Assembly: GCA_016718505.1 (NCBI GenBank)
Contig: JADKDE010000002.1
Coordinates: 868,001-932,000, forward strand
DNA: 64,000 nucleotides
Direction: 5' to 3'
Source of the DNA: Saprospiraceae bacterium
GTDB lineage: Bacteria; Bacteroidota; Bacteroidia; Chitinophagales; Saprospiraceae
Positions within the stretch are counted from its first letter, which is position 1, and each line of letters opens with the position of its first letter. The notes under the pieces were generated by a model. The model was not told the origin of the DNA, ran no database searches, and saw nothing but the letters and a program-made list of their open reading frames with translations. A program made the position numbers and the translations under genes. Shown in pieces: positions 19,449 to 29,375 of this stretch.

Positions 19449-20147
19449 TTATTCAACTTTAAAGCAATAACCTCCAGTTTGTTCAGGATTATTACTATGT
19501 ATATCCCCAGTGTATCCATTAGACCTCGACCTGTCCCAATATGGATCAGGAGAATCTTTCAAGTAATATAAATTAGTGTTTTGTCCTTCATTGGTCTTAT
19601 AAAATACATACAATTTTTCATTATCACAAACTCCTGGATAGTCTTGAAAGCCTAGTGTCCCATAATTGTTATCGCTATCAAATTCAATATAATAAGATCC
19701 TTTCTTTATAGGTATTATGTAAATTGAAAGATAATTAAAATTATTTATGGAAGAATACTCTCCATAAATTTGTTCACTACCATTACTAAAAAACTCTTTT
19801 TTTAATACTCCAGTTAATATGTGAACATTAGCGAATCCTTCAAAAAGAGGTTTATGGTCATCTCTATTTGGTATGATTGTATCTAATTTATAATAACTAA
19901 TAACAGGTTTCCATTTAATTCCATGCATATCAAAAGTCCCAATTTCTTTTTGCTCAATATTTAAACCTATGAGCTGGTTCGAAAATTCGGATACAATTTT
20001 TATTGTATCACCGATATTATACGTATCTCGGGCAGGTGTAATGGAGACAGGCAGAGTAAAGAATCGTGGACAATTTTCAACATCTTTGCAGCAATTCATA
20101 GCGTTGAATGCTAGTAAAAAACCTAATACTATAATTATTGATTTCAT
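19449..20147 (-). CDS. Secreted Cys-bearing protein of unknown function
   Basis: 232 residues with an N-terminal hydrophobic signal (IIIVLGFLLAFNAMNCC) that could be a lipoprotein signal peptide. A beta-rich body follows, with RDTYNIGDTIKIVSEFSN near 40, typical of an immunoglobulin-like strand start, and CDNEKLYVFYK near 174. I do not recognise a family. It has island-type AT-rich codons and stands alone between repeats, as the other genes of this block do. Confidence 0.6.
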   Translation of the reverse strand: MKSIIIVLGFLLAFNAMNCCKDVENCPRFFTLPVSITPARDTYNIGDTIKIVSEFSNQLIGLNIEQKEIGTFDMHGIKWKPVISYYKLDTIIPNRDDHKPLFEGFANVHILTGVLKKEFFSNGSEQIYGEYSSINNFNYLSIYIIPIKKGSYYIEFDSDNNYGTLGFQDYPGVCDNEKLYVFYKTNEGQNTNLYYLKDSPDPYWDRSRSNGYTGDIHSNNPEQTGGYCFKVE

Positions 20148-20211
20148 AACAGGACTTTTTATATAAGTCTGGACAAATTATTTTTGGCCATTCAGGGAGG
20201 GTGTTCATCGG

Positions 20212-20772
20212 TTACCGCAATTGTGCGTTTGGCTTTTGTATTTCTGTCCATTCGTCTTTTGAAATCCTAAACCAATGGTGCTTAATTCCGTCAAGCTCAA
20301 AAGTTTCAATAGTTTTCAGTCCTGTCTTTTCCAATACATTTTTAGAGGCTATGTTTCCAATGTCACATATTGCATAAATCTCTGTCAAATTTAATTCATC
20401 AAATGCATATTTCAAAGTCGCTTTTGTGGTTTCTGTTGCAATTCCTTTACCCCAATATTTTTCAATAAGTCTATAACCTAAGTCATTATATTTTTTATGA
20501 TTATTTATTGTTTCAGTTTCAAACTTTAGTCCTGTCCAACCAATAAAGTCATTTGTTAGCTTGTCAATTATAGCCCAACGTCCAATGCCATTTTCAACGT
20601 ATTGTTGACGTATCATTTTTATGACCTCTCTAATTTGGTCGATATTTTCAACGGGATTATTTCCTAAATAAGTATGAACATTTGGATTGCTGTCTAATTC
20701 AAAAAGTCCCTTTTCGTCTATTGGTAATATTTCCCTTAAAATAAGTCTCTCTGTTTCAATAAAAATTTTCAT
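20212..20772 (-). CDS. GNAT acetyltransferase, RimJ/RimL-like
   Basis: I chose the start at 20772 (MKIFIETERLILREI), because the longer frame to 20832 runs into repeat sequence. The product is 186 residues with the GNAT_3 layout: ETERLILREI at the N-terminus, WAIIDKLTNDFIGWTGL, NDLGYRLIEKYWGKGIATE around the acetyl-CoA loop (Q/RxxGxG/A) and NIASKNVLEKTGLK near the end. It transfers acetyl groups from acetyl-CoA to an amine, and relatives act on ribosomal proteins or antibiotics. The substrate is unknown. It is an island gene and not part of an operon. Confidence 0.82.
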   Translation of the reverse strand: MKIFIETERLILREILPIDEKGLFELDSNPNVHTYLGNNPVENIDQIREVIKMIRQQYVENGIGRWAIIDKLTNDFIGWTGLKFETETINNHKKYNDLGYRLIEKYWGKGIATETTKATLKYAFDELNLTEIYAICDIGNIASKNVLEKTGLKTIETFELDGIKHHWFRISKDEWTEIQKPNAQLR

Positions 20773-20884
20773 TTCTTTTCTGTTTGTCAATTTACCTATG
20801 GTTTTTCTAAGCTGACGCACAACGATGGGCATATAAGTAGTGGCGGATCGTTATGGGCAAGTCTAGACCAAATTACTTGTTTAA

Positions 20885-21109
20885 CTATTCATCAATCTCT
20901 TTATTGGATTGCTCATTGGTCACATAATCACCATTTTCAATTTGTTTAATAGCTTTATCTATTGCGGCCTTATGATTAGAGCTCAATTGATAAATGTCAT
21001 TGTCTAAACTATTATCATCAATAAGCTTTATCAAATCATTTAATAGGGTATCATCCTCAATTTCATTGACCTTATCTATAACCGTATGTTTTAATTCCTT
21101 TGTTGTCAT
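20885..21109 (-). CDS. Antitoxin-like small protein; downstream toxin missing
   Basis: About 74 residues from MTTKELKHTVIDKV (an upstream ATG at 21127 is possible). It is an acidic helical protein of the kind preceding RelE/ParE toxins, with KAAIDKAIKQIENGDYVTNE near the C-terminus. The TAG at 20885 probably replaces TGG, since the frame goes on as LNK and then TAA. Directly after it, VIWSRLAHND resembles the first residues of a ParE-like toxin and then runs into unrelated sequence. So this is the remnant of a module whose toxin is lost. Confidence 0.6.
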   Translation of the reverse strand: MTTKELKHTVIDKVNEIEDDTLLNDLIKLIDDNSLDNDIYQLSSNHKAAIDKAIKQIENGDYVTNEQSNKEIDE

Positions 21110-21219
21110 CCTATGAAATTTTATCAAAAATACAAGAATATATCAACCTTTTCAGTTTTTATTGAATCCATGTACCTTACATTAAATCGGCGGAATAGTC
21201 TATTTTTAAGGTGGCAGTT

Positions 21220-21386
21220 AACATAAATATCCCCGAATCTAATCCCTGTACAAAATCATCGATGGTCGAAAACTTTCAGTCTGCGTTCGCCCAAGCTTAT
21301 ACCTAATCCAGCGTGTTACTTCAGTGTCGCCATAGATCCAAAGAGTTTATGAGGCACAAGTTTGGAAATTTGCGCCAGCATTTGGG
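21220..21386. repeat. Dispersed intergenic repeat, family A, copy 2
   Basis: Partner of 19137-19293. It bounds the island on its right side, just before the enolase terminator. The gap 21128-21422 otherwise holds no gene. Confidence 0.7.
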
Positions 21387-21422
21387 CATTTTTATTCCTT
21401 TTTATGTCATTTCTCACGTTGT

Positions 21423-21460
21423 AAAAAAAAAGTCCTCCACATTCACCTTGTGGAAGACCT
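21423..21460 (-). terminator. Intrinsic terminator of eno
   Basis: Read on the minus strand after the eno stop: ggtcttccaca, a seven-base loop, tgtggaggac, then a run of nine T. One mismatch in a stem of about ten pairs. The position 28 bases past eno fits rho-independent termination. Confidence 0.85.
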
Positions 21461-21487
21461 TTAATTTATTTTATATTTGGAGAACAA

Positions 21488-22770
21488 CTATCCTAAGAGA
21501 GATCTTCCAGGATAGACGCCATTAGAACCCAATTCTTCTTCGATGCGAAGGAGTTGATTGTATTTAGCGACCCGATCAGATCGAGAAGCGGAACCCGTCT
21601 TGATTTGACCCGTATTCAAGGCTACCGCCAAGTCCGCAATTGTGGTGTCCTCTGTCTCGCCGCTGCGGTGACTCATCACGGAAGTATAAGCATGTCTCGT
21701 GGCCATTTGGACGGCTTCAATGGTTTCGGTAATGGTTCCTATTTGGTTTACTTTGACCAGGATTGAATTCGCTATGTTTTGTTGAATTCCTCTTTGAAGG
21801 CGTTCGGTATTGGTTACAAATAAATCGTCCCCAACCAACTGGATGCGAGAGCCTAGCTTTTGTGTAAGCAAAGACCATCCACTCCAATCGTCCTCGTAAA
21901 GACCATCCTCAATAGAAAATATTGGGTATCTATTCGCCCAATCTTCCCAGAAGCCAATCATTTCTTCAGAACTGAATTGTTCCCCTGTGGACTTTTTGAA
22001 AACATATTTTTTTGTCTCCTCATTATAAAATTCGGAAGCAGCGGCATCCAAAGCTATAAAAATATCTTCTCCAGGCTTATATCCCGCAGCTTCGATGGAT
22101 TGCAATACGATTTCTATCGCTTCTTGGTTTGACTTTATATTCGGTGCGAATCCACCTTCATCGCCTACATTGGTTGAATAACCTTTTTCTTCAAAACAGA
22201 CTTTAAAGTGTGGAATATTTCAACCCCCATTCTCAGTCCCTCTGAAAACGTATCCGCTCCCACAGGCATGATCATGAATTCTTGGAAATCTATCGCATTG
22301 TCAGCGTGGGATCCACCATTCAGAATATTCATCATAGGTACGGGCAATACGTGTGCATTTACACCACCGATATATTTATACAAGGGTGTGTCCAAAGTGG
22401 CAGAAGCAGCCTTCGCTATGGCCATTGAAACACCCAAAATGGCATTTGCCCCCAGTTTTGATTTATTTTTAGTACCATCAGCATCAATCATCAATTGGTC
22501 GAGATACCTTTGATCTGTAACTTCTTCTCCAATCAACAACTCGCGCAGGTAATCCTCAGCATTTTTTACGGCTTTGAGCACACCTTTGCCTTGATACCTA
22601 GACATATCATTATCTCTCAATTCTACCGCTTCATGGGCACCTGTAGAAGCACCGCTGGGTACAGCTGCGCGGCCCATATGTCCGCTATTTGTGTAAACTT
22701 CTATTTCGACTGTGGGATTGCCTCTCGAGTCAAGTATTTGTCTTGCAAAAACATCCTTAATTTCGCTCAT
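21488..22770 (-). CDS. eno: Enolase, single frame break
   Basis: Phosphopyruvate hydratase of glycolysis (2-phosphoglycerate to phosphoenolpyruvate). The 5' part (22165-22770) carries IKDVFARQILDSRGNPTVE and GGSHADNAIDFQEFMIMP. The 3' part (21488-22105) carries SHRSGETEDTTIADLAVAL and KTGSASRSDRVAKYNQLL. They are in different frames. Adding one base to the T5 run at 22184-22188 gives KKKGYSTNVGDEGGFAPN and a continuous product of 427 residues, the normal enolase length. As the enzyme is nearly indispensable and the break is in a homopolymer, I read it as a sequencing error. A strong terminator follows. Confidence 0.93.
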
Positions 22771-22792
22771 ATTATTGATAATTTATAGTGTA

Positions 22793-23092
22793 TTATAAAG
22801 TTTTAAACCATCGTTGAAAAAATATCCCAATAAAAGGAATGATCAACCTTACCTCCCTCATAGCACCTATGATACTGATCACCCAAGAAATGATTGGAAT
22901 TCCAATTAAAATACTTCTAAGATTGGGTAATAGCAGAACCAGCATCGTCATAAGTATGATACCTAGCGTTTGTCTCAGGTAAAATGCACTCAAGTAATCC
23001 TCTCTATCCTGCGTATAGTTAGCATACGCCCAAGGCCATAGTATCAGCGTATGACACATGATAAATGGTTTATAAAAAAGAGAATTTCCTGC
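22793..23092 (-). CDS. Small membrane protein, Tic20/DUF4870-like
   Basis: About 99 residues from ATG at 23092, chosen because the longer frame overlaps hemB. Three to four hydrophobic helices. The segment EDYLSAFYLRQTLGIIL resembles the conserved 'F.lRQ.lgl' helix of Tic20-like/DUF4870 small membrane proteins. It lies eight bases after hemB, so it is probably co-transcribed with it. Function unknown. Confidence 0.65.
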   Translation of the reverse strand, partial: AGNSLFYKPFIMCHTLILWPWAYANYTQDREDYLSAFYLRQTLGIILMTMLVLLLPNLRSILIGIPIISWVISIIGAMREVRLIIPFIGIFFQRWFKTL

Positions 23093-23099
23093 CATGATT

Positions 23100-24110
23100 T
23101 CAACTATATCTTTCTTTAAACCAAGCAGCATAGTCCTTGGCTAAATAAGTAATAATAATATTTGCACCAGCCCTTTTGATAGAAGTGATAACTTCAGGCA
23201 TGGCTTTTTCATAACTGATCCACCCATTTTGGCTAGCTGCAATGAGCATAGCACATTCTCCACTCACGTGATAGGCGGCTATCGGTATAGGAAAGTTTTC
23301 TGAAAGTCTATGTATGATATCCAAGTAATGCAGCGCGGGTTTTACCATAAGAAAATCAGCTCCTTCTTCAAAGTCCAATTGTGCTTCCAACAAAGCTTCT
23401 TTGGCATTCGCATAATTCATCTGATAGGTCTTTTTGTCGCCAGCTTTTGGAGCACTATCTAGCGCATCTCTAAAGGGGCCATACATTGCACTGGCATATT
23501 TGGCTGTATATGACATGATGCCCGTATTTTGGAAATTTGCTTCATCCAGAGCTTTTCTGATATATGCTACACGGCCATCCATCATATCGCTGGGACCTAA
23601 CAAATCAAATCCAGCTTGTGCTTGTGCCACGGACATTTTTGCCAAGATCGGTAAAGTAATATCATTGATGATTTGACCATTTTCCACGTAGCCATCGTGC
23701 CCGTCGATATTATAAGGATCCATGGCAACATCACTGATAAGGCAAATCTCGGGAAATCGCAATTTGATTGTAGTGGCAGCTTTAAGATAGAAATTATTCA
23801 CATCGTGGCTATAAGTTGCCGTTTTGTCTTTAAGCTCTTCGACTACAGCGGGAAACATCATGAAGGATTGAATTCCAAGTTGTAATGCTGATTCAATTTC
23901 CTTCAAAACGTTGTCGATAGAAAGCCGATAAGTTCCGGGCAATGACTTTACTTCATCCTTGATATTATTGCCATCGAATAGAAAAATAGGCTGAACCAAT
24001 TGCTCAGGGAGGACGATCGTTTCATTGGTTAAATTTCGTATTGCTTGTGTTAGTCTGTTTCTCCTGGGTCTTCTGAGCATTGTCGGTAAAGTATTAGTAT
24101 TCAACTGCAA
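23100..24110 (-). CDS. hemB: Delta-aminolevulinic acid dehydratase (porphobilinogen synthase)
   Basis: 336 residues. It condenses two 5-aminolevulinate molecules into porphobilinogen in haem synthesis. Visible are RRPRRNRLTQAIRNL at the N-terminus, MSYTAKYASAMYGPFRDA near 198 (the first Schiff-base Lys region), GADFLMVKPALHYLDII near 252 (catalytic Lys) and IAAYHVSGE near 276. Length matches the family. The zinc-type Cys cluster of the animal enzyme is absent (AMDPYNIDGHDGY), suggesting the magnesium-dependent class. Confidence 0.95.
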   Translation of the reverse strand: MQLNTNTLPTMLRRPRRNRLTQAIRNLTNETIVLPEQLVQPIFLFDGNNIKDEVKSLPGTYRLSIDNVLKEIESALQLGIQSFMMFPAVVEELKDKTATYSHDVNNFYLKAATTIKLRFPEICLISDVAMDPYNIDGHDGYVENGQIINDITLPILAKMSVAQAQAGFDLLGPSDMMDGRVAYIRKALDEANFQNTGIMSYTAKYASAMYGPFRDALDSAPKAGDKKTYQMNYANAKEALLEAQLDFEEGADFLMVKPALHYLDIIHRLSENFPIPIAAYHVSGECAMLIAASQNGWISYEKAMPEVITSIKRAGANIIITYLAKDYAAWFKERYS

Positions 24111-24197
24111 AGATATTCAATTAAAATGTCATTATTTATAAAAATAATCCTAAAATGGGTTAAAACTTATCATATTTCAGCCTATTTTTGAAGCCTT

Positions 24198-24647
24198 ATG
24201 GAAGATTTTTTTGAATATCATTTTGATGAAATAGACAAGCGATTGTTGTATCAATTATTGGCCTTTAGGCAAAAAGTGTTCGTCGTTGAACAAGAGTGTC
24301 CTTACCAAGATTTGGATTTTTATGACTTCGAAGCTTATCATGTTTTTTGTAAAAAAGACGGTGTAATTTACGCTTATGCAAGGGTTTTACCGCCAAATAC
24401 TACTTATCAAGGCTATACCTCCATAGGACGAGTTGCCAGTCTTTTAGAGGCTAGGAAAAATCATTTAGGAACAAAATTAATGCAATTTGCGCTAAATTCT
24501 TGTCAGGAGAAATGGCCCAGCACTCCGATTAAGATTGGCGCACAAGCATACCTTGTGGCTTTCTACGAAAGTTTTGGCTTTGTATTGACAGGTGAACCTT
24601 ATATCGAAGACGGTATCCCGCATGAAATTATGATCAAGACGCCTTAG
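24198..24647 (+). CDS. GNAT acetyltransferase, ElaA family
   Basis: 149 residues. LYQLLAFRQKVFVVEQECPY near 18 and SIGRVASLLEARKNHLGTKL near 75 are the ElaA-type substrate and acetyl-CoA regions, and AQAYLVAFYESFGFVLTGE closes the fold. It is a predicted N-acetyltransferase of unknown substrate. Its stop overlaps the convergent S9 peptidase stop by two bases. Confidence 0.88.
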   Translation: MEDFFEYHFDEIDKRLLYQLLAFRQKVFVVEQECPYQDLDFYDFEAYHVFCKKDGVIYAYARVLPPNTTYQGYTSIGRVASLLEARKNHLGTKLMQFALNSCQEKWPSTPIKIGAQAYLVAFYESFGFVLTGEPYIEDGIPHEIMIKTP

Positions 24648-26688
24648 TCGTTCTTTAGATATTTATCCAACCATTCAAAAAATACTCGCTGCCATAGAAC
24701 GGCATTTTGTGGCTTGGTTACCCAGTGACCTTCATCTGGAAAATAAAGGAATCTACTTGGTATGTTTTGCAGTTGGGCTGTGGTAAAAGCTTCGATACCA
24801 TTGTGCAACGGCACTCTATAGTCTTTTTCATTATGAATTACTAGGATAGGGGTATCCCAATTGTTGGCAAATCTGTGTGGTGAACCAGAATAGCCCTCAG
24901 AATTTTACCAATAAGGACCTCCCATATCATGATTGGCGAAAAATAACTCTTCCGTGGAAGTGTATTGACTCTCCAAATTAAATACGCCACAATGTGCTAT
25001 AAACGCTTTGAATCGCTTATCATGATTGCCAGCAAGCCAATATACCGAAAAACCACCAAAACTCGCCCCAACGGCTCCTAAATGGTTCTTATCCACATAT
25101 GGCTCTTTGCTGACGTCGTCTATTGCAGACAATAGGTCCTTCATAGCCATTCCGCCCCAATCTTTAGCGATTTGGTCATTCCATTTTTCACCAAAAGAGG
25201 GTAATCCTCTTCGGTTAGGAGCTACAACGATGTATCCTTTCGCAGCCATCATTTGAAAATTCCAGCGATATGAAAAGAATTGGCTGACGGCGCTTTGAGG
25301 CCCGCCTTGGCAGTAGAGCAAAGTTGGATATTTTTTATTGGGATCAAAATTTGATGGATAAATGACCCATGTGAGCATTTCTTTGTTGTCTGTGGTCTTT
25401 ATCATTCGCTTTTCAACTTTACCCATTTTTAGGCTTCCAAGTGTGCCTTGTGTCGCAAAGGTCAATCTTTGACTCGTGCCATCTGAGAAGTTGACAGAAT
25501 AAACTTCTGTCGGTTTTTCTATCGACATTTTGGTAGCGACAGCTTGAATTCCTTTGCCATTTTCAGTAAAGCTCAGTTCCTGGTAATCCGCTAATTCATT
25601 GGTTATTTCCTTGATGATGGGTTTTGACAAATTGGAGATATTGCATGAAAATAAATTAGTAGTTGCGCTTTTTTCAGCGATAAAATATATTGTACTTCCC
25701 GTTTTATCGAAATAGGCATTGCTCACAGGATAATCAAAATTTGCAGATAAATCGACTCTTTTTTTATCTGTTAATGACATTACGAAAAGGCGATTTTTAT
25801 CGGCTTCATACCCAGCTTCTTCCATACTCAACCACAATAATTTTTTTCCATCGGGAGAAAATTGCGGATTATTATCGTAACCAGGCATCCCTTCGGTAAG
25901 GTTCTGAGTGGTTTTTTTATTCAAATCATACAAATATAAATCAGAGTTTGTACTGATCGCTGCTGCTGTTCCATTCAGTTTTTTACAGACATAAATTAAG
26001 GAATTTCCATCAGGGCTGAAAGCAATTTGTTCTGCCCCTCCAAAAGGCTTCAATGGACTGTCAAACTTTTCGTTTGTCATGATATCCGTTCCTTGGCCTT
26101 CTAAGATTCCGTTTTTCAATTTTCCTACAAAAACATGCGAATAGGTGTAATCAGACCAAGCATTCCAATGTCGATACATCAAGCCATCAATGATGCGTGC
26201 GCCTTGTACTTTGGGCAGGTCTGGGTATATTTCCGCAGGATTTTTATCCATTTTGACATCGGCGCTATACCAAATGTATCCATTGGCAGCAACGCCGTAA
26301 TTGGTTACTCCACCGTTGATTTTGGTTATTTGCTTTCTGGCCATGGTTTGTGTATTGATTTCAAAAACCTGAGGCCGTTATCTGTATCTTCTATAAATGA
26401 AGCACGAACATTGTCCATCCATCTTGCTTGTGACTGGCTTTTTCCGCCACCGACCAACATTATATTTTGCTTATTGGCAAGATTTAATAAGAAAATGTCG
26501 TTGTTGCCAGAATTGTCCTTTATGGAGATAGACCGGATATTGTACAAAACATTATTTCCATCGGGAGAAATAGCAGGCTCAGAAACCCTAGGCGTGCTTA
26601 TCAATAATTCAGGGGTCATAAGGCCTTGACCCACAGAAAGTTGCGTCAGGAACAAACAAAAAACAAAAAATAAATTTTCATACTTCAA
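24644..26688 (-). CDS. S9-family prolyl oligopeptidase-type serine peptidase, one frame break and one in-frame TAA
   Basis: Secreted peptidase with a signal peptide (FCLFLTQLSVGQG), a TolB-like beta-propeller (AFSPDGNSLIYVC, QFSPDGKKLLW) and an alpha/beta-hydrolase domain with GASFGGFSVYW (catalytic Ser), HNEKDYRVP (Asp) and PDEGHWVTKP (His). The frame breaks at an A5 run (26363-26367; one base missing). A TAA at 24905-24907 falls between GGPYW and NSEGYSG, and the same frame continues to 24644. The repaired length is about 681 residues, normal for this family. If the TAA were real, the product would lack the catalytic Asp and His. Sequence error or recent inactivation are both possible. Confidence 0.85.
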
Positions 26689-26715
26689 ATATTATAAAAT
26701 GAAAACTGAGATATA

Positions 26716-28689
26716 TTATTTCGGTTTACTTCCGAGAAATTTAAAACCCTTGAACCAAGTTTCTAAATCCCTCCAAACCGAATATTCTTTGGCATAATTA
26801 AAATTCATTTCAGTGATAAAACTGCCATCCAATCCTGAAACTTTCCATTCACTCATCACCGATGGAAGTATCTTAGGAAGTGAAATATTCTTTGATGAAG
26901 ATAACATCCTTTCATACCCGACCCACGTTGATTGCCTGAAAGATACGAAAAAAATGTTTTTCAAGATGCTTAATGGATTGTGAACCAACATAAAGATAGG
27001 GAGCATCATAAGCGTTAATAAACTCACGCACAAGTCTAACAAAAATTTAAACCGCCTCTGTGTGGGATCCATGATATCGAACTGGATGTCTAGCGTGTAG
27101 AGTTCTCCAGGTGTATTTTTCGAGTGAGAACCGATGATGCTGATAGAGTCCTCCGAAGCCATTTTAAAGTGGATTCTATCCCCGAGATCTACCATCAAAT
27201 CGATGATTTCGTGGGAGGACATGCTGTCTAAGCAAAATATTATTTCATTGGGTTTTTCTATTTCTAAAATATCTTTGATGGTGTCTTTGCTGCCTAAAAT
27301 GCGCAAACTTTGATCCAAAGTATAATGCGTAGGCTTGTCAGAATTGATGATTCCGAGCAACTGAAATGGTAAATTTACTTTTTGGAGTAGCGATAAAATT
27401 CTCTGGGCCGCCTCTTGTTTCCCGACGATAATTATTTTCTTGGTATTTGTCAGGATGAGCGAAAATTTCCTTTGAGTTATAAAATTATACAATATCCTAG
27501 TAACCAAGGACGATAACAGGGCTAACAAAAATCCCCACAATACAAAAAATCTGCTCGTAAGCATGGGATTGTAAAATATACTAAAAAAGGTGGATACTAT
27601 CAAGGTCCCAATGACCAAACTGGTTATAAGTTTTCTGAAATCGTTCAGGCGATCATATGCACCATTGATGTACATTGCCAAAACCCAAATGGCAGCATAA
27701 ATCGAAATAGAAGGCCAATAACTCTGGGTTGCTGGGGCTATAATGGGCGGATCCAGTGTGCTCAACCACCAGCGATGCGCATAGGTGAGCCCAACCCAAA
27801 TAAAACTAAAATCCAATACGGGCAAAAATATTTTTCGAAAACTCTGAACCGTTATGGATACCAACGCCCGTAGGTAAATTGCAACGTTGATGAGCCATAT
27901 ATATATTGAGGCTTTTCGTCCTTTGAAATGCTTCTGAGCGAAGATAATCATCGCCAAGTAGAAGTGTTTTACATAATTGAAGCTTCCTTTTTTGGTACTC
28001 TCACCTTTGAAATGGATGATGGTGGTTGTCGGCAAATAGTAGTTTGAGAATCCAGCTTGATTGATTCTATAAGACAAATCGATGTCTTCTCCGTACATGA
28101 AAAACTGTTCGTCCAATAAGCCCACCTTCTCCAATGCTTCTCGGCGTATCCACATGAATGCACCTGGCAATACTTCTACTTCTGCCGTAGTATTTTCATC
28201 TAAATGCCCCAGATAATAATGATTAAAATACAAGGACTTAGGGAAAAGTCTCGATAATCCAGACATCTTGCTAAATGCCGCCCAAGGCGTGGGAAATCCC
28301 CTTTTTGATTCAGGTAAATATTTTCCTGATCCATCGATCATCTTCACGGTCAATGCGCCACAGGTAGCTTTCCCTTCCATAAAATCAAAGCAAGTTTGTA
28401 AGGTGCCTTCTTCCAATATCGTGTCTGGATTGAGGAGCAATAAGTACTTGCCTTTGGCTATTTTTATCCCTTGATTATTTGCCTTTGAAAAACCTGGATT
28501 GTTGCTATTCTCAATCACAATAACTTGCGGAAAACGATCCCGAACCATCAAAATACTCCCATCAACCGAATGGTTGTCGATGAGAATGACTTCGTATTTT
28601 ATATCACAAATGGAGCGAAAAACAGACTGGAGGGCTTGTTCCAAAAAGTGCTGGACATTGTAATTGACTATGATTATTGAAACATCCAC
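26716..28689 (-). CDS. Family 2 glycosyltransferase fused to a degenerate polyprenyl-phosphate sugar transferase
   Basis: 657 residues. Residues 1-250 are a GT2 rhamnosyltransferase-like domain (SIIIVNYN, LLLNPDTILEEGTL, MYGEDIDLSYRINQ). Membrane helices lie at about 275-405. Residues of about 415-535 form a nucleotide-binding-like domain as in polyisoprenyl-phosphate glycosylphosphotransferases. The C-terminus has RRFKFLLDLCVSLLTLMMLP and ends YAKEYSVWRDLETWFKGFKF, like the end of a bacterial sugar transferase. The catalytic middle of that transferase (the Lys/Arg-rich and Pro-Gly motifs) is missing, so only the GT2 part should be active. It lies beside recR with 10 bases between them. Confidence 0.82.
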   Translation of the reverse strand: MDVSIIIVNYNVQHFLEQALQSVFRSICDIKYEVILIDNHSVDGSILMVRDRFPQVIVIENSNNPGFSKANNQGIKIAKGKYLLLLNPDTILEEGTLQTCFDFMEGKATCGALTVKMIDGSGKYLPESKRGFPTPWAAFSKMSGLSRLFPKSLYFNHYYLGHLDENTTAEVEVLPGAFMWIRREALEKVGLLDEQFFMYGEDIDLSYRINQAGFSNYYLPTTTIIHFKGESTKKGSFNYVKHFYLAMIIFAQKHFKGRKASIYIWLINVAIYLRALVSITVQSFRKIFLPVLDFSFIWVGLTYAHRWWLSTLDPPIIAPATQSYWPSISIYAAIWVLAMYINGAYDRLNDFRKLITSLVIGTLIVSTFFSIFYNPMLTSRFFVLWGFLLALLSSLVTRILYNFITQRKFSLILTNTKKIIIVGKQEAAQRILSLLQKVNLPFQLLGIINSDKPTHYTLDQSLRILGSKDTIKDILEIEKPNEIIFCLDSMSSHEIIDLMVDLGDRIHFKMASEDSISIIGSHSKNTPGELYTLDIQFDIMDPTQRRFKFLLDLCVSLLTLMMLPIFMLVHNPLSILKNIFFVSFRQSTWVGYERMLSSSKNISLPKILPSVMSEWKVSGLDGSFITEMNFNYAKEYSVWRDLETWFKGFKFLGSKPK

Positions 28690-28699
28690 AGATCTGGTT

Positions 28700-29314
28700 T
28701 TAATATTTTTGGGTATGGTATGGAACCCGTGAAATGATAGATCTTCCTAGGGTTAATTCATCGGCATATTCAAGCTCTCCACCAAAAGAAACCCCTCTAG
28801 CGATCGTCGAAATTTGAATGGATGGATTCTGTAATTGTTTCGAAATGAAATAAACGGTTGTGTCGCCTTCTATGGTTGGACTCAAAGCCATGATCAACTC
28901 GGGATTTTGTATCTGATTAACTCTATCAATCAATGACTTTATCTTTAGATGTTCTATACCAATGCCTTCTATGGGATTGATAACTCCTCCAAGCACATGA
29001 TAATGGCCTTGATAGTGTTCAGTGGCTTCAATGGCCATGATGTCACGGATGGTCTCTACGACGCAAATTTGGTTGGCATTTCGCCTAGGATCTGAGCAAA
29101 TCTCGCAGATTTCATTGTCCGATATATTGTGGCAATTGGCACATTCTTTTATCCCTGATTTTAACATGGTGAGTGCTGTGGCTATTCTTTCTGATTTTTC
29201 ACTATCGGATTGAATCAGGTGGATGATTAACCTTAGTGCCGTCTTTTTCCCAATAGAGGGCAAGGAGGACATCGCCTCAACAGCCTCTTCTACCAATTTT
29301 GAAGAAAATTTCAT
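28700..29314 (-). CDS. recR: Recombination protein RecR
   Basis: 204 residues. RecR works with RecF/RecO to load RecA on gapped DNA. It shows the helix-hairpin-helix SLPSIGKKTALRLIIHL, a C4 zinc finger (CANCHNISDNEICEIC), and a Toprim domain with ICVVETIRDIMAIE and YHVLGGVINPIEGIG. The C-terminal part has ALSPTIEGDTTVYFI and IARGVSFGGELEYADELTL. Length and motif order are standard. Confidence 0.96.
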   Translation of the reverse strand: MKFSSKLVEEAVEAMSSLPSIGKKTALRLIIHLIQSDSEKSERIATALTMLKSGIKECANCHNISDNEICEICSDPRRNANQICVVETIRDIMAIEATEHYQGHYHVLGGVINPIEGIGIEHLKIKSLIDRVNQIQNPELIMALSPTIEGDTTVYFISKQLQNPSIQISTIARGVSFGGELEYADELTLGRSIISRVPYHTQKY

Positions 29315-29375
29315 ATCAAAATAATGGAAGGAATGAAAAAAAGAAATAACGCGAATCGAAGTTCATCGGGTCAAT

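Noticed and set aside
12557..21109. Integron with attC sites
   Set aside because: Cassette-like layout, but I see no integrase and cannot show the paired attC core sites by eye; kept only as a hypothesis.
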